The position numbers and the translations under genes are program-made. DNA of 64,000 nt, from the NCBI GenBank assembly GCA_000711775.1, contig ARYC01017330.1:62001-126000 (forward strand), in the 5' to 3' direction. The DNA is from Oxytricha trifallax. Taxonomy: Eukaryota > Ciliophora > Spirotrichea > Sporadotrichida > Oxytrichidae. The notes beneath the pieces were generated by a model. That model made no database searches. It was not told where the DNA came from and saw only the letters and a program-made list of their open reading frames with translations. This document shows, one piece after another, positions 45,335-57,250 of this stretch. Position 1 is the first letter of the stretch; each line of letters starts with the position of its first letter.

Positions 45335-47600
45335 AAATTTACAAGTATATTATATTATAGTACTACTTTAATAAATTTATAAATTAAGTGTTTTTATGCT
45401 TAGAGTTTTTTATAATTTAAGAAAATAGTAATTACTAGCTAATAATAAAAAAATTTGAGAAATTTAATAAAAAATTAATAAAAATCTATGAATAGAAGAA
45501 ACAAAGATATAAATTTATTGATATAGTAGTTAAATAAGACTTAGATTGATTGTTAAAGAATGATGTGGTTTAATATAAATTAATTTAACTATGTGTGAAA
45601 TTACAATGAATATTTGTCCTACTTATTATTGGCTAAGAAATAATTTGGAAATATATTGTAAATTATTTATTAAAATCAATTAATTTCCTGTTAATTTTTC
45701 AAATATTTAAATTTATTGATTTAAATCTATTTGTCAATTTAGTTTACAATTTTTTAGATGGATATAAAATATTGGAAAATTGAGAAAATTGTAATTTTTT
45801 TTTTCTTCACTTAATTATAAAATTATTGCATTTTTTTCCAAATTCTTACTGCTTTAAAGTAGACATTTTTAATTTAATTAAAATAAATATTCTTAAAAAA
45901 TTATGTTCAGATTCATATTAAAAAAGTTATTCTTTATAATTAAATATAAATTATAAGACATACTAGAGTTTGCTTATAAAACTTTTATTGTTTAGATTAA
46001 TAAAAAAGTGATCTTAATTTCTCAAACATTAATTTTTATTGGAAAAGTTTAATATGATCTAACTAACAAAAGATAATTTATATTTAATTTAATTAAAAAA
46101 TGAACTATAAACACTCCTATAGTTTTTTTCTTTCATCCTTTGGCTCAGTCCTAATTATAGCTTATGATTATTTCTGTAATGCTCGAAGACTATTCTATGA
46201 ATTTTATTCTCAAAAAACTTTAATGATATAATAATTGTTTAATTTAATTTTGCTGCCTTCTAAGATTATATTATGAAAAGATCAGTGCTAATATATATCT
46301 CACTTAATTTTCTCCAGTTATTTCTTCTTCTAACTTTTTAACATGCAATACCAACATTATTTGGGTCCTTCAGAATAGCTGATAAAATAAATTTATATTC
46401 TGCAATTAATAATATTTTTGAGGAATCAATATATTTTATTTTATTTGTAGTTTCCTTTACAATGCCTTTGAGTTTTAAGTATATCAAGTTTTTTGAGTCC
46501 AAAAACATTACGCAAATTAAAAATATTTTATTGAAATATTATCATTAAATTGTAAAATAATTGAAACAAAACAAATAATAAGAAACCTATTAGGCAAGTC
46601 ATTATTTGGAATATCAATTTGAATTAAGCTTTTGGGGTTAAGTAATTATTATAATAAATAATCTATTTCCTAAACTAAATAAAATTAAATCCTCATTTTT
46701 CTCGAAACTTATTTTATATCCTTAGCTGAAGGTTAATTATCATCAAGAAAAAGCACAGGATTATCAGCTGATTTACCTTTTTTCTTTTTAAATTAAATTT
46801 AAATATCTAGCTTCAAATATTATTTGAAATTTATTCTTAATATCGTTTCTATCTACTAATTCAATATTATTATTTTCTCTTAATTGTCTGCTATCACATA
46901 AAAGTTTAAACTTATATTTAATTTTATTCATTTAATTTGAAAGCTATATATAATTTATTTATATAAATCAGTGACTTTGAAAACTGTATTTTTTAAATTC
47001 TGAAATTTATATTATATAACTCATCTTCAATTCTTTAACACTTTGCTTATTCTTTTTTTTAACTATTTAAAATAAAATTAATTTTTATATTGAAGGATAC
47101 ACAAAAATGAGAAATTAAATTATTTTTAAATTAATAATCATGTATATTATACAGTTTAGTTGTTGATATATATATATATATATATTTAAACACTAAATCA
47201 CTGAAAAGTTCATTTAAAAATAAGACGGGTTTATATATAATTTAGTTATAAAGTAAATCTTACTTATTTCTATTATCAATTCAGTATTTGAAATAGTCAT
47301 GTGAATTAGTTTTTTTAGTTTTTTATTCACTAATTTTGACATATATCACATAGTATATTTAGTTTGAAAGAATTTTAATTAACATTTAAACCATTGATAC
47401 CATGATTTAAATTTAAGATAGGATAAGCTTCATATAAGGAATTTATGGTTTATGAACAATATCTTTAAAATAAACTTTCAAATTATTAATAAATTTAAAT
47501 ATTAAAGCAAACTTTTAGTTTTATTAATTATGAGAATTTAAAATGAATATTAATTTTCTGCAAAAAAAATAAACTAAATCAATAAGATAAATGTAGATTA
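45335..47600. other. AT-rich DNA with a diffuse repeat
   Basis: No gene seen. 46110-46430 is a diverged copy of the repeat at 38340-38640. A (TA)n run lies at 47168-47185. Confidence 0.4.
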
Positions 47601-48708
47601 ATGAGAAGGGGGAAGTTTCATGCTCCATAAATGTTTTATGCACTCATAAGGTTCAAAACCTCCCAAAATTTTTTGACCTGCTTGAACTTCAAGCATCAAC
47701 TTTAGAAGATTTTGCCATGCCTATATATAATTTATGAATAAATATAATTTTAGAAATGTTAAAGTTTGAAGCTCGTTCGTGGCCGATGCTATAATCTCTG
47801 CCCCATTTTTAATTAACTTTTTTAAAAAACTTTTTTTTAATCACATTTTTTTCATTTTTACTTACCAAAAATCATGAATCCCAAAAATCCATTTTGATTA
47901 TCATAGTTCCATATAGATTTTTCACTAATCTTTTTTGCTTTTTTTGGGTGCCTATTTTTGATTCCTTATCTGATTTTTTTAGGGAAATAATTTTTTTTTT
48001 GAAAAAAAAGAACATTATTCTGAATCCTCCAAGAATATACCTAAATCTATCAAGAATTATTCAAAGTTAATTAAGAATTTTTCAAAATAAATGACTAAAA
48101 ATTACCTGAAAATGATCAGAAAAAATTGTCGAGGGACAATAATGATGATAATTGTCCCGCGACAAAATGATCAAGATGTTTGTAATATATAGAGAAATAA
48201 ATAAGAAATTAAATTAAAAATTAAATTCAATAAAATGGTTGATCAATATAACTAACCTTAAATGAGCAAGATCAGGCTTTAAGAATTGAAAATTTTTAAA
48301 AGTTCTTAAACCTGATGACTCAAGGGTGAAAGTTTCCTCTATACATGCAAATGTGTAATTTGTATAAATTTCTAAAAATCTTAATCATTAATCCATTTAT
48401 TAATATTCAAGCATCCAATATACTTATCTATCTTGATAAAATGCCTATATTTGTAAAAAAATTATATTAATTATTTTTAAAATAGTTAATTTTCCATAAT
48501 ATTTTATATATAATGAGATAAGGGATAATTATAGATCAAAATTATCTATTAAAATATGCTGTTTAATATGTGGCTATTGTAATTGAAATTGTGATTTTAT
48601 ATTTATATATAATTATTGCCAAATAATATCAATTTTTATATTTGGGCGCCAATCTTCCAAAGGGGGCGGGGAATTGCACGGGGAAGGAAGATTCCCCCCA
48701 AATTATCA
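47601..48708. repeat. Inverted-repeat element with G-rich ends, diverged
   Basis: The left end GAGAAGGGGGAAGTTTCATGC and the inverted right end (AAGATTCCCCCCAAATTATC at 48688-48707) resemble the ends of the 37.2-kb element. About 1.1 kb with no convincing ORF. Pairing is less certain than at 37.2 kb. Confidence 0.5.
48126..48165. repeat. 15-bp stem hairpin
   Basis: TTGTCGAGGGACAAT (48126-48140) and ATTGTCCCGCGACAA (48151-48165) are reverse complements apart from one position, with a 10-bp loop. It lies inside the 47.6-48.7 kb element and could be a binding site or internal foldback. Confidence 0.75.
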
Positions 48709-49045
48709 ATTTAAAAATAGTAAATTCATTATTTTAAGAAATCAAAATAAAAAGATAAATTGTTTCATTGCTTCATTAAAAATAATATTATTTGTAATAA
48801 TTATTCTGCTAGATTGTCTTTTTTTAATTTCTTCGTGCATATTGGCATTTTTTTAACATTTGTATATACTTGAAAAATTATAAAGCAGTGATATATAAAT
48901 ATTTAATAATAATTGATATAGTTATTTGACATTTATTTTTTATTATTTAAAATCAGATTATTTTTTTAAATTGACTTTTGAAATTGATATAAGCAAATAT
49001 AAATTATTAATGTAATATTAAATTTTATAATCCTTACTAAATAAT

Positions 49046-50622
49046 AATAATAATAATAATATGATCACACTGAATCTCTAGGGACCCCCGATCAAAATTG
49101 ATTTTTAGTGCAAATAAGGGCCAGCCGTCTTCTTCTGTTGTTTCTTCTTTTTCCCCCTTTTCCTTTTCCTTTGTTTTTTCTTTAGTTGTTTCTTCTCTTG
49201 CCTCCTTTTCTGGGCTAAGAGTGAAGGATTTAGACTGTTTCTCCCTGATCCTTGAACTTAAATTGAGTGTCAAAGTGTTTGACATTGATTAAGAATTTGA
49301 GTTCTTTGGATGCTATGAAATCTTTGCATCTTGTAGTGATGAGCTATATGAAGTCGTTCTTCATAAATTATGTGTGTTTTTGAAGAAATTTGATGTAGAT
49401 TTCTACCTTGTTTAGGTGTTGATGGTAGTCTGCTGAAACTGAGAGGCAACTGAGTTCATTAGCAGTGATATTTTTCATAAGAATCACTGTTAGTAGTCTG
49501 AAAAATTAGGTTGCGATTGCTTTAGTGTCGTGCATTGAGCCTTTCTTTTCTTTTATCTCAGCGCCTAATTACGCATCGTCCATGTTCAACCATGTTAGTA
49601 GGTCCTTCTTGGAGAGTTTTTATAGCATAGCATTTATGACATTGGAAAATTCTTTGATTTCTCAAAGAGCGATGTGTTGATGGTGTTGAGCCAGATTGAA
49701 ATGCAAGATTCTCTCGTGTCAAATCTCTCTATCAGTTGTGCCTTAGTGATAGTCTGCATATCTTTATAGTTAATAGTTTAATGATTATAATCTTGGTTTT
49801 GATTTTTATTATTTAATACTAAATTTTAAGGCTCTACTTTTAATTATTAATTTGGTATTTAGTACTATCTTTTACCGATGACGTATTTGACGTTTGCATC
49901 TTCGCAAATTTTGCGGACGTGATTCCTGAACCCTTTTGAGTGTTCGGATTGGCTGTCTATGTAGTAGGTTTGCTGACTAGAGCTTTCCTCCATGGAAGCT
50001 TCTTAGTCGTAGGCGTCAAATTCTGTTTTTCTTCCTATGAGCTCTATTCATCTCCGTTCTCGGAGTATAGTACCTTTTTTGTTATAATTTTTGGTTTCTG
50101 TTGGAGTCATTGAGGTTGTTTTCGTATTCTCGGTACTTTTTCTCGAAGTCTTCGAGCTCTTTTTTGTGTTAACTATCTCTGATCACATAGTGTTCGGTTT
50201 GGGTGACTTCTTGAGATGGGGAAGCTGGTCTTTCGATTTCAGGAGCTCTGGTTTACATTGGTGATAGTGTAGTTTGAGGTCTGATGAATCGATTGTTTAT
50301 TGCTGCTAGTCTCAGCATCTGGAAAAGTTATTGAATCCAGAGCTGAACTTGGACAACCTTGTTTCCTTGGTCGTATTGAAGCTTAGTGAGGTGGATTTAG
50401 AATTAATTAAGTATATTGTAGCCTTTCCTTATGAGCTTTCTAGCGATGAAAGTTAGGATTTCTAGCATGTGTAGTCCCCATTGTTCTCTGTTGTTCTTTA
50501 TGATATCAATTGTGTATTAGGCTAGGTGATGTGTCTGATTATTTTCGACATCTCCCTATATGATATCTCTTTGTGTTTTGCTCAGTATACCCATTCTGTG
50601 TTTCTTATTTAATATTAAAATT
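49046..50622 (-). mobile_element. Short retroelement 2 (half-LINE type) with 15-bp target duplication
   Basis: The 15-bp sequence TCCTTACTAAATAAT flanks the element exactly (49031-49045 and 50623-50637). On the minus strand the 3' end has an (ATT)n tail preceded by the block GATCGGGGGTCCCTAGAGA...TGATC (49063-49093), shared with retroelements 1 and 3. The body is nearly all coding for one gag/ORF1-like protein, without reverse transcriptase. Confidence 0.88.
49092..50594 (-). pseudogene. ORF1-like coiled-coil and basic protein of retroelement 2, frameshifted
   Basis: From ATG 50594 the minus frame is open for about 190 codons, then after two frame changes (near 50020 and 49600) continues to TGA 49092, about 500 codons in all. 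The N-terminal half is helical: LEILTFIARKLIRKGYNI, QHKKELEDFEKKYREYE. The middle contains FRNHVRKICEDANVKYVIG and the following part KLSKKDLLTWLNMDD. The C-terminus is extremely Lys/Arg/Gly-rich. Coiled coil plus basic tail fits the RNA-binding ORF1 protein of LINEs. That assignment rests on layout, not on a recognised domain. Confidence 0.6.
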
Positions 50623-50756
50623 TCCTTACTAAATAATTGATTTTATTTATAAAATGCCCATCATAAATTTAAAGTATTAAAACATCTTGATTAAAATAAT
50701 AATAAAAGAATTGAGAATAAAACAGACGATGTTATTTTTTAAAATAGTATATATAT

Positions 50757-51029
50757 ATGGATAGTATCTTGATTAAGATCAAGTACTTATCTATGTTAAA
50801 ACCATTTTCAAGCGAAATCAATAAAATTCAAACTTTAATTTTTAATAAAAGTAAAATATTTCTCCAATTACATGACCCAATTCTAGAATATTTAAACAAA
50901 AACAGAATAAATAAATCTACCTCTACTAAATCATTTTTTTTTAAAAAAAATTTGGTACTAACCTTGTGTTTCGCTTTATTTAAATATAGGGAATTTATGA
51001 TCAGTGTTTATAATAGAATTATGAATTAA
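50757..51029 (+). other. AT-rich open frame, probably not a gene
   Basis: A 90-codon frame of Ile/Lys/Asn-rich composition in AT-rich DNA just outside retroelement 2. It has nothing like the composition of the coding islands; I do not regard it as a gene. Confidence 0.2.
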
Positions 51030-51870
51030 GTAAGTATTCTAAATTTAATAGTATACTTTTATATCTAAATCACTATCTGGCTAATTTTGCAGAAAGCTAT
51101 TTTATGCAAGTTCGACTAAGTCCTCATGATTTAGATTATTTGAAGACTCATTGCTGAATATTCATTTTAGTTAATAGAATAATTTTAATATAATTAATAT
51201 ATATTGAATGATTCCACTTCTTACTATTGTATTTGAATTTTTTGAAAATCAATAATCATCATTATCTCAAATTAAAACATAAATAAATTACATTATTATA
51301 AGTAAAAATGGATCTGAGTTATTTAAAAAAAACTAAAGCACTTTGAAGCATGTAAGATTCTTAACACATTTTTTTCATTCTATTACTTTTAAATTTACAT
51401 ACTTTTTGTTTTTAGTCTAAAAATTAAACCTAATTTTGAAAAAATGATGATAAAATAACTTCTGATATCAAGAACTGAAGAAAGTATAAATATAGTCAAG
51501 GTATTTAAACGAAGAAGCATTTAAAACATAAAGCGCCCTAGTAAACAATTCATCACATAATTCATAATTAATAAATGTACATACTTGCTCCGTTCAAAAA
51601 GAACTATTTAAGAAAAACTATATAAATTTAAAATGAACATAAAATAAATAGAGGACAGTTAGTAAACTAAAAAAATAAATGTACAAATGCTCTAGTTTCT
51701 TAGACATTTTATGCTATTAATTGTAAATATATTAAAACTTTAAAATATAAGGCAGTTTTATATATTTTTGATTTTTAAAATTTCCTATTCTTTTGTATTT
51801 TTGCAATATTTGCTTGAAAAGGTTTGGGTTCAATAATTGTTTGTTTTTGCAAAGAAATAGGAGACATATT

Positions 51871-52596
51871 TGTTACACCCGAGGTACCTCCCCCCACCCC
51901 TCCCCCAGTCCCTAAACCGAGGTACCTCCCCAAACCCCTCCCTCCACCTCAAAATGAAGTCCCCCTGATATACCCCACTTTAAATGAAAAATCATATTCC
52001 CTAGGTATGAATCGAGTCACTTGTGACATCTCACTCTCCTTATAATATTTACTCTTAAATGACATAAATTTTTCTAAAATTTTTAATATCATTTTTATAG
52101 CTATGTTGCAACAAACATAATCATTTTTTTGAGTTTATTCATAAATTATGAAATAAAAGCTTTTATTATTGACAGTAAATGATTATTTTGTAAAATTTAC
52201 TCATGCTAATTTTTATATTAAAATCGAATCAAGTTGATTTAGGTTGAAATAGATTTTTGTAATTTTTATGTGTATAATCTATTGTATTAGTAAAATCTGC
52301 AAAAATTCTAGATAATCTAAATTCAATTGAAATATATTTTCCTATTGAAGTATATCTCTAAAATATTTGATGGAAGCCAAAAATTAAAAATAATATCAAC
52401 ATAGCTATAAAAATGATATTAAAGATTTTAGAAAAATTTATGTCATTTAAGAGTAAATATTATAAGGAGAGTGAGATGTCACAAGTGAGTCGATTCATAC
52501 CTAGGGAATATGATTTTTCATTTAAAGTGGGGTATAACAGGGGGACTTCATTTTGAGATGGGGGGAGGGGTGGGGGGAGGTACCTCGGGGTGAACA
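51871..52596. mobile_element. Foldback element with exact 6-bp target duplication
   Basis: The terminal repeats start TGTTACACCCGAGGTACC and end GGTACCTCGGGGTGAACA. CATATT is present immediately outside both ends (51865-51870 and 52597-52602). Arms of about 200-240 bp pair almost fully; the left arm holds a duplicated GAGGTACCTCCCC unit. The loop is about 290 bp and AT-rich. No ORF on either strand. A non-autonomous inverted-repeat transposon. Confidence 0.88.
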
Positions 52597-52602
52597 CATA
52601 TT

Positions 52603-55038
52603 GCTTAAATTTATATTAAATTTAAATCCATATTGCCTTTTAAATTGATTGTTAAAAGATGAAAAAAGAATTTATTAAATATTAACCTTTTTACTAAATA
52701 AATTAAAAAACGATCTTTTAAAGCGGTCACACCATTTTTTACAAGCAAATTTTTAGGATATAAACTTTACTATGTTAATAGTTGGCTTGGTTAATTATCT
52801 AAAGCAGGATTTTTCGATAAATATATCTAACCTTTTCTTTATAGATTCCTTAAGAAAGTTAAAGATTTAAAAGTATTTAGTTTCGGATTTAAGATAAAAT
52901 TTATAATTTTTTCATTCATATAAATTCATATTGATTTGGTAATTTTAAGTGAGTTCATGGTTCTCCAAGCCATTTTAAATATTCTAATGCATGTTTATTT
53001 TTTTAAAATATTTTTAACATCATTTAAGTAAAAGTATTTATAACATTTTGACTTCGTTTAAATAGTATTTTTTAAAATAATTTTTCGAATTTTCATTAAA
53101 ACCTTCGACTCCTAAGTTTTATTATTAAGATTGATGATTTGAACTCGCTTAAAAATAAAATATAAAAGCTTAGTATTGCGTACCTGTCTATCCACTCAAA
53201 GTAGCAATAGCAGTCTGGTCCTCTAGTCTCATATTTTATGAGCCTAGACATCTCTCATTTGAATTATTATAGGATTAAAACTCCTTCTTCTCGAACTACT
53301 CCTATTATAAATTAAAATATTTTAATCTATTTAACAAACTACCATACTAAATTGATATTCAAAGGTAATAAATACTTTTAGGAAATTTCATATAATTTGT
53401 TAAAGCATTATGATGATGAGAGGAATTTTAAAGTTAGAATAAGAAAAAAAGTGAATATTTTTCATTTTTATCCTAAGACAAAAATTAAAAAATAAAACTT
53501 TGTAAGAATAATCCAAGTATACATTCATGGCATCCAATCTTATTGATCTTACTACTGCTTCTTTTAGAAATAATAAAAATAAACTATAAATTAAAATAGA
53601 TTTATAAAAATATTTTAATTTTTGAATTTGTAGTATTCATTATTGCAATAGTCAGAGATGGTTTCCACACGAAATGGTGTGTTTTCAACTTCCAAATATA
53701 TTTAAATATTTTATTCAGATTAGCCTTTATCTGCAATGGAGTCTGCTTGTCTTTAGAGCTGAAATTGTTATCCCACATCCGCCATATTAAAATAATATTT
53801 TAATTTTAATAATCAATAATTCCTTATAAATATTTTAAAACATTATAGATTTATTTGAGTTATTTTTAATAAAATAACTCATTTATAAATATATTTGTGA
53901 GATATCCCTAGTTTAATATTTTTTAATAAATTATTACAACTTAATTACAGTAGAAAACACGGGGTTTTATACATTATATTTTTTTAAATATGGATCGGTC
54001 ATTAATAAATTGGGCAAAGTATTTGTATTTATAAACTAAGTCTAGATTATTTTTATGTTATTCAGAGTTCAAAATTAAAATAAATTAAATTATTGAATTA
54101 TAAAATTTATTGCTATTGGTGGGTGGCTAATCTTATCTCAAGGGAATTATTTATATAGATTTTTACTACACTAAAACCTACTAAGGAAGTAGAGAGTAGT
54201 CAGGATTTTTTTTCAAAAGATATCAATAGTCAGAGTTCGAAATGTTAGTTTTACATCATTGAAAATTTATGACTCATTTCTTTATTGAGGAATATAATAA
54301 ACTCCTTAATAGATTTAAATGTTTTAGAAATAATTTATGTCAAATAATAGTGATAAACAAAATTAAATTAAAATAGGAGTTTAATATTAATTTAATACTA
54401 TAATAAAAATAAGTCACTTTAAAAAATTAATCTTTTAGAGAACTTAGTTAATTTTAATAGAATTTATTTCTTAGTGTTCCTAACTAAGAGTTATTTTAGA
54501 TGTCATATTGCAAAATTTACTAAGTAAAAAAAGCATTCAAGGAAATTCCTAAAGTATTTTTAATAAATAAGCATTTAACCGTTACTGCGAGCTAAGAACT
54601 TCTCTACCAGGATTTATTTAATCTATTTATATAATGCAAAGTATTTCTAGAAAAGTATAGTAAAATAACGATTATAAAATTGAATTGTAAAATGAAGTCT
54701 TTGTCTTTGAATATTTAGCAATAGGATTTTGATTGATAAAATTAATATTGAAAATAGAAGGAACACTTGGGAATTTACACATGTCTAAATAAATTATAAT
54801 CCATTAAATTACATTAATGGTTTGGAAACAAATTTGATCGATGATTCGATTAGCAAAAAATACTTATATTTTACGTTCTTGCATTAATAGATTAAAAGTC
54901 ATAAAAATAAATAATTTTAATTTTCTTTTAGTAATTGAGTAAAAACTAAATCAATTTTACTCAAAATTATTGGAAAATATTGAAAAGGTATATAAACTTA
55001 ATAAAAAAGTTATGTTTATCATATCGTTAATTACAAGG
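52603..55038. other. AT-rich DNA, no gene seen
   Basis: No convincing coding frame. Confidence 0.45.
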
Positions 55039-55056
55039 TTAATATTATTTTTTCAA

Positions 55057-56684
55057 TTATTAAATAAGAAATTTAAGGAAAAACGATGTCACACATGACC
55101 GCCCTGGCCGCAGTCATGAGGGGTGCACAATATTATAGCATACCCGAGTTCGACATTTTCCTAGATTCTTAAAGTGAGGAAGCCGACATCTGGGACCTTG
55201 AATATGAAGCATTTGAAGATGACTTCGACCAATTCAAACAAGTTGAAGATGACCCGGACTTCCAAAAAGCCTTAGAACAAATACCTCACACACCAGACTT
55301 AGGTAGTACTAAATACGTCACGACAAAATTAGACCAGAAATCTGATCAGAATTCTGAGGTAATCAGACCAGAATTCTTAGGACAGACACATACCGACGAC
55401 GAGGTAGACATATGGGATAAAATGCTTATTACAGCTTCACATCTTATACAACCTTACTTCTTACACAGGCAAAACACAAAAATATCAATCAGTAGAGGAG
55501 TACCTCAAGGGGGAAAAACATCCCCACTATTCTTCGTTCTTTTACTTGATAACGCCATAAGATCCTTTGAAGTAAGATACAACTACAAGATAAGGAAGAA
55601 AATCAAAGTATACGCTGACGACATAGCCTTCAAATTCGACCCTGGAGACAATGTTGACGATCTAAAATAGAAAATTAGAGACCACTTCAAAGACTACGGA
55701 CTTATCATTAATTATGACAAATGCGTGGACATTAGCGCCCAAAAATTTGACTTTGCAAATATATCTTAGTACAAAAAGAAGTTCAGATATCTTGGACTAA
55801 ACATAAGTCAAAATCCTATCAAGATCTTTGAAGAAGTCATACAAGATGTACACAATGAAAAAAAACATCATATCTAAATAGATTCAAAGGAGACGACTAC
55901 CTTTACCAAAGAATCTATCAACAATACATCTTCTCCAGAGTATAGACAAAACTCTCACCTATACTAGCGTCAGCTAAGTAATCCCATATTCTAGAAATGA
56001 TAGATCTATATAAAAAAGGGAGCAGCAGCTTTTATTTAAAGAGGGGACTCCTTCCTGAGAGTTTTCTACCCAAATAGACTAAAACTCTTTGATAGTTCCC
56101 CTTTCCTAAGAGATCTACTTATTATATCTTCAATATAGGAGAAGTATAACATGCAAGTCTCAAATGTTAAATTCATCTCTGAAGACTGGACCAAGAAATA
56201 TGAAATGATATGGTAAACCATTGCTCTCTTTTCTAACGCACAATATCGCCCCATTAGACTCACAAGTAAACATTTATACTACAGAGCAAAAATGATGGCC
56301 AAATACCTACCAAATTCATTAATAGTAATGATCCAGAATCAACCTAAGGCTTTCGGCAAACCAATTAAATGTATATGCTCAAACGATTTTGAAGCAAATT
56401 GGAAACACTTGCCGCACATCAATATTGATATAACTGAGCTCAGATTTTAACTTTCAAAACTAGTAACGGAAATCATAGCTTTCATATAAGAAAGATGCAG
56501 ATTCGATCCAAACCCTGACATTACAACAGAAATAGAGAAAGAAATGAAAGAGACCAGAATCAATCTAAAGAGAACCCAAAAGACTATGAGACAGAACATT
56601 TGGGAATTAATTAAAAAGGCTTGACCTTTACATATATTAAACATTTTTGAGATCGGGGGTCCCCAGAGACCTCAATGTGATCTA

Positions 56685-56718
<34 letters not shown>
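55057..56718 (+). mobile_element. Retroelement 3: LINE with reverse transcriptase, internally shortened
   Basis: The 18-bp sequence TTAATATTATTTTTTCAA flanks the element exactly (55039-55056 and 56719-56736). The 3' end has GATCGGGGGTCCCCAGAGAC...TGATC (56651-56682) followed by (ATT)n. The body encodes the catalytic half of a reverse transcriptase. At 1.66 kb it is far too short for a full LINE. Confidence 0.92.
55086..56000 (+). pseudogene. LINE reverse transcriptase, lacking endonuclease and N-terminal RT motifs
   Basis: A TGA-only frame of 304 codons from ATG 55086. The first about 110 residues are acidic (SEEADIWDLEYEAFEDDF) and do not resemble a retrotransposon endonuclease. From about residue 128 the RT core appears: SRGVPQGGKTSPLFF (motif B) at 55488-55532, IKVYADDIAF (motif C, the catalytic Asp pair) at 55603-55632, then KDYGLIINYDKC and KFRYLGLNI. 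Motif A and the fingers are missing, so an internal deletion must have joined the N-terminal part to motif B. Coding continues past about 55860 in other frames up to the 3' tail (e.g. YLYQRIYQQYIFSRV). Confidence 0.88.
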
Positions 56719-56723
<5 letters not shown>

Positions 56724-56859
56724 ATTATTTTTTCAAAAATTAAATGTAATTTATTTATAAAATAAAATAATCTATATAGTGTTAAAGACATAAACATCTT
56801 TGATAATTTCCTTCCATTGAATCAGACATACGAGTGATTAAATTATGAATTATTCAATT

Positions 56860-57240
56860 TATTTTAATTTATGATAAAGCCTAAAGCTTCAGTCAACTCA
56901 TTCCTATTTTCGAACTTTTTATCAATCATTCATTAAAAAGTGTTTTAGAAATATTTGAAAGCCTCTCTGTGAATTCTTTTCTCAAAAAACTTTAAAGTTA
57001 AAAATAATAAATAGCTCGAAAATCTAAGGAGTCTTCTTAGGTTGTAAGTAGTTATTAAAAGACTTATTATATTTTAACTTTTTTCTGCTAAATTTATTTG
57101 TTTTTTTAATGCTGGACCCTAAATAGTGTTGCCATCAGGTTATTTGTCAGAACTTTAATTTTATTACCAAGATAAAGGCAAAATTAATTATATAAACATA
57201 CTTACTTTGTATCTGCCTTGACTAAAAAAGCAAAGTCTCT
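56860..57240. repeat. Diffuse dispersed repeat remnant
   Basis: 56960-57060 shares TTCTCAAAAAACTTTAA and GTCTTCTTAGGTTGTA-like blocks with 46190-46280 and 38420-38490. Otherwise AT-rich; no gene. Confidence 0.35.
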
Positions 57241-57250
57241 AAATTTTAAG

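Noticed and set aside
49098-49292. Ser/Phe-rich plus frame
   Set aside because: Antisense to the basic C-terminus of the retroelement 2 protein.
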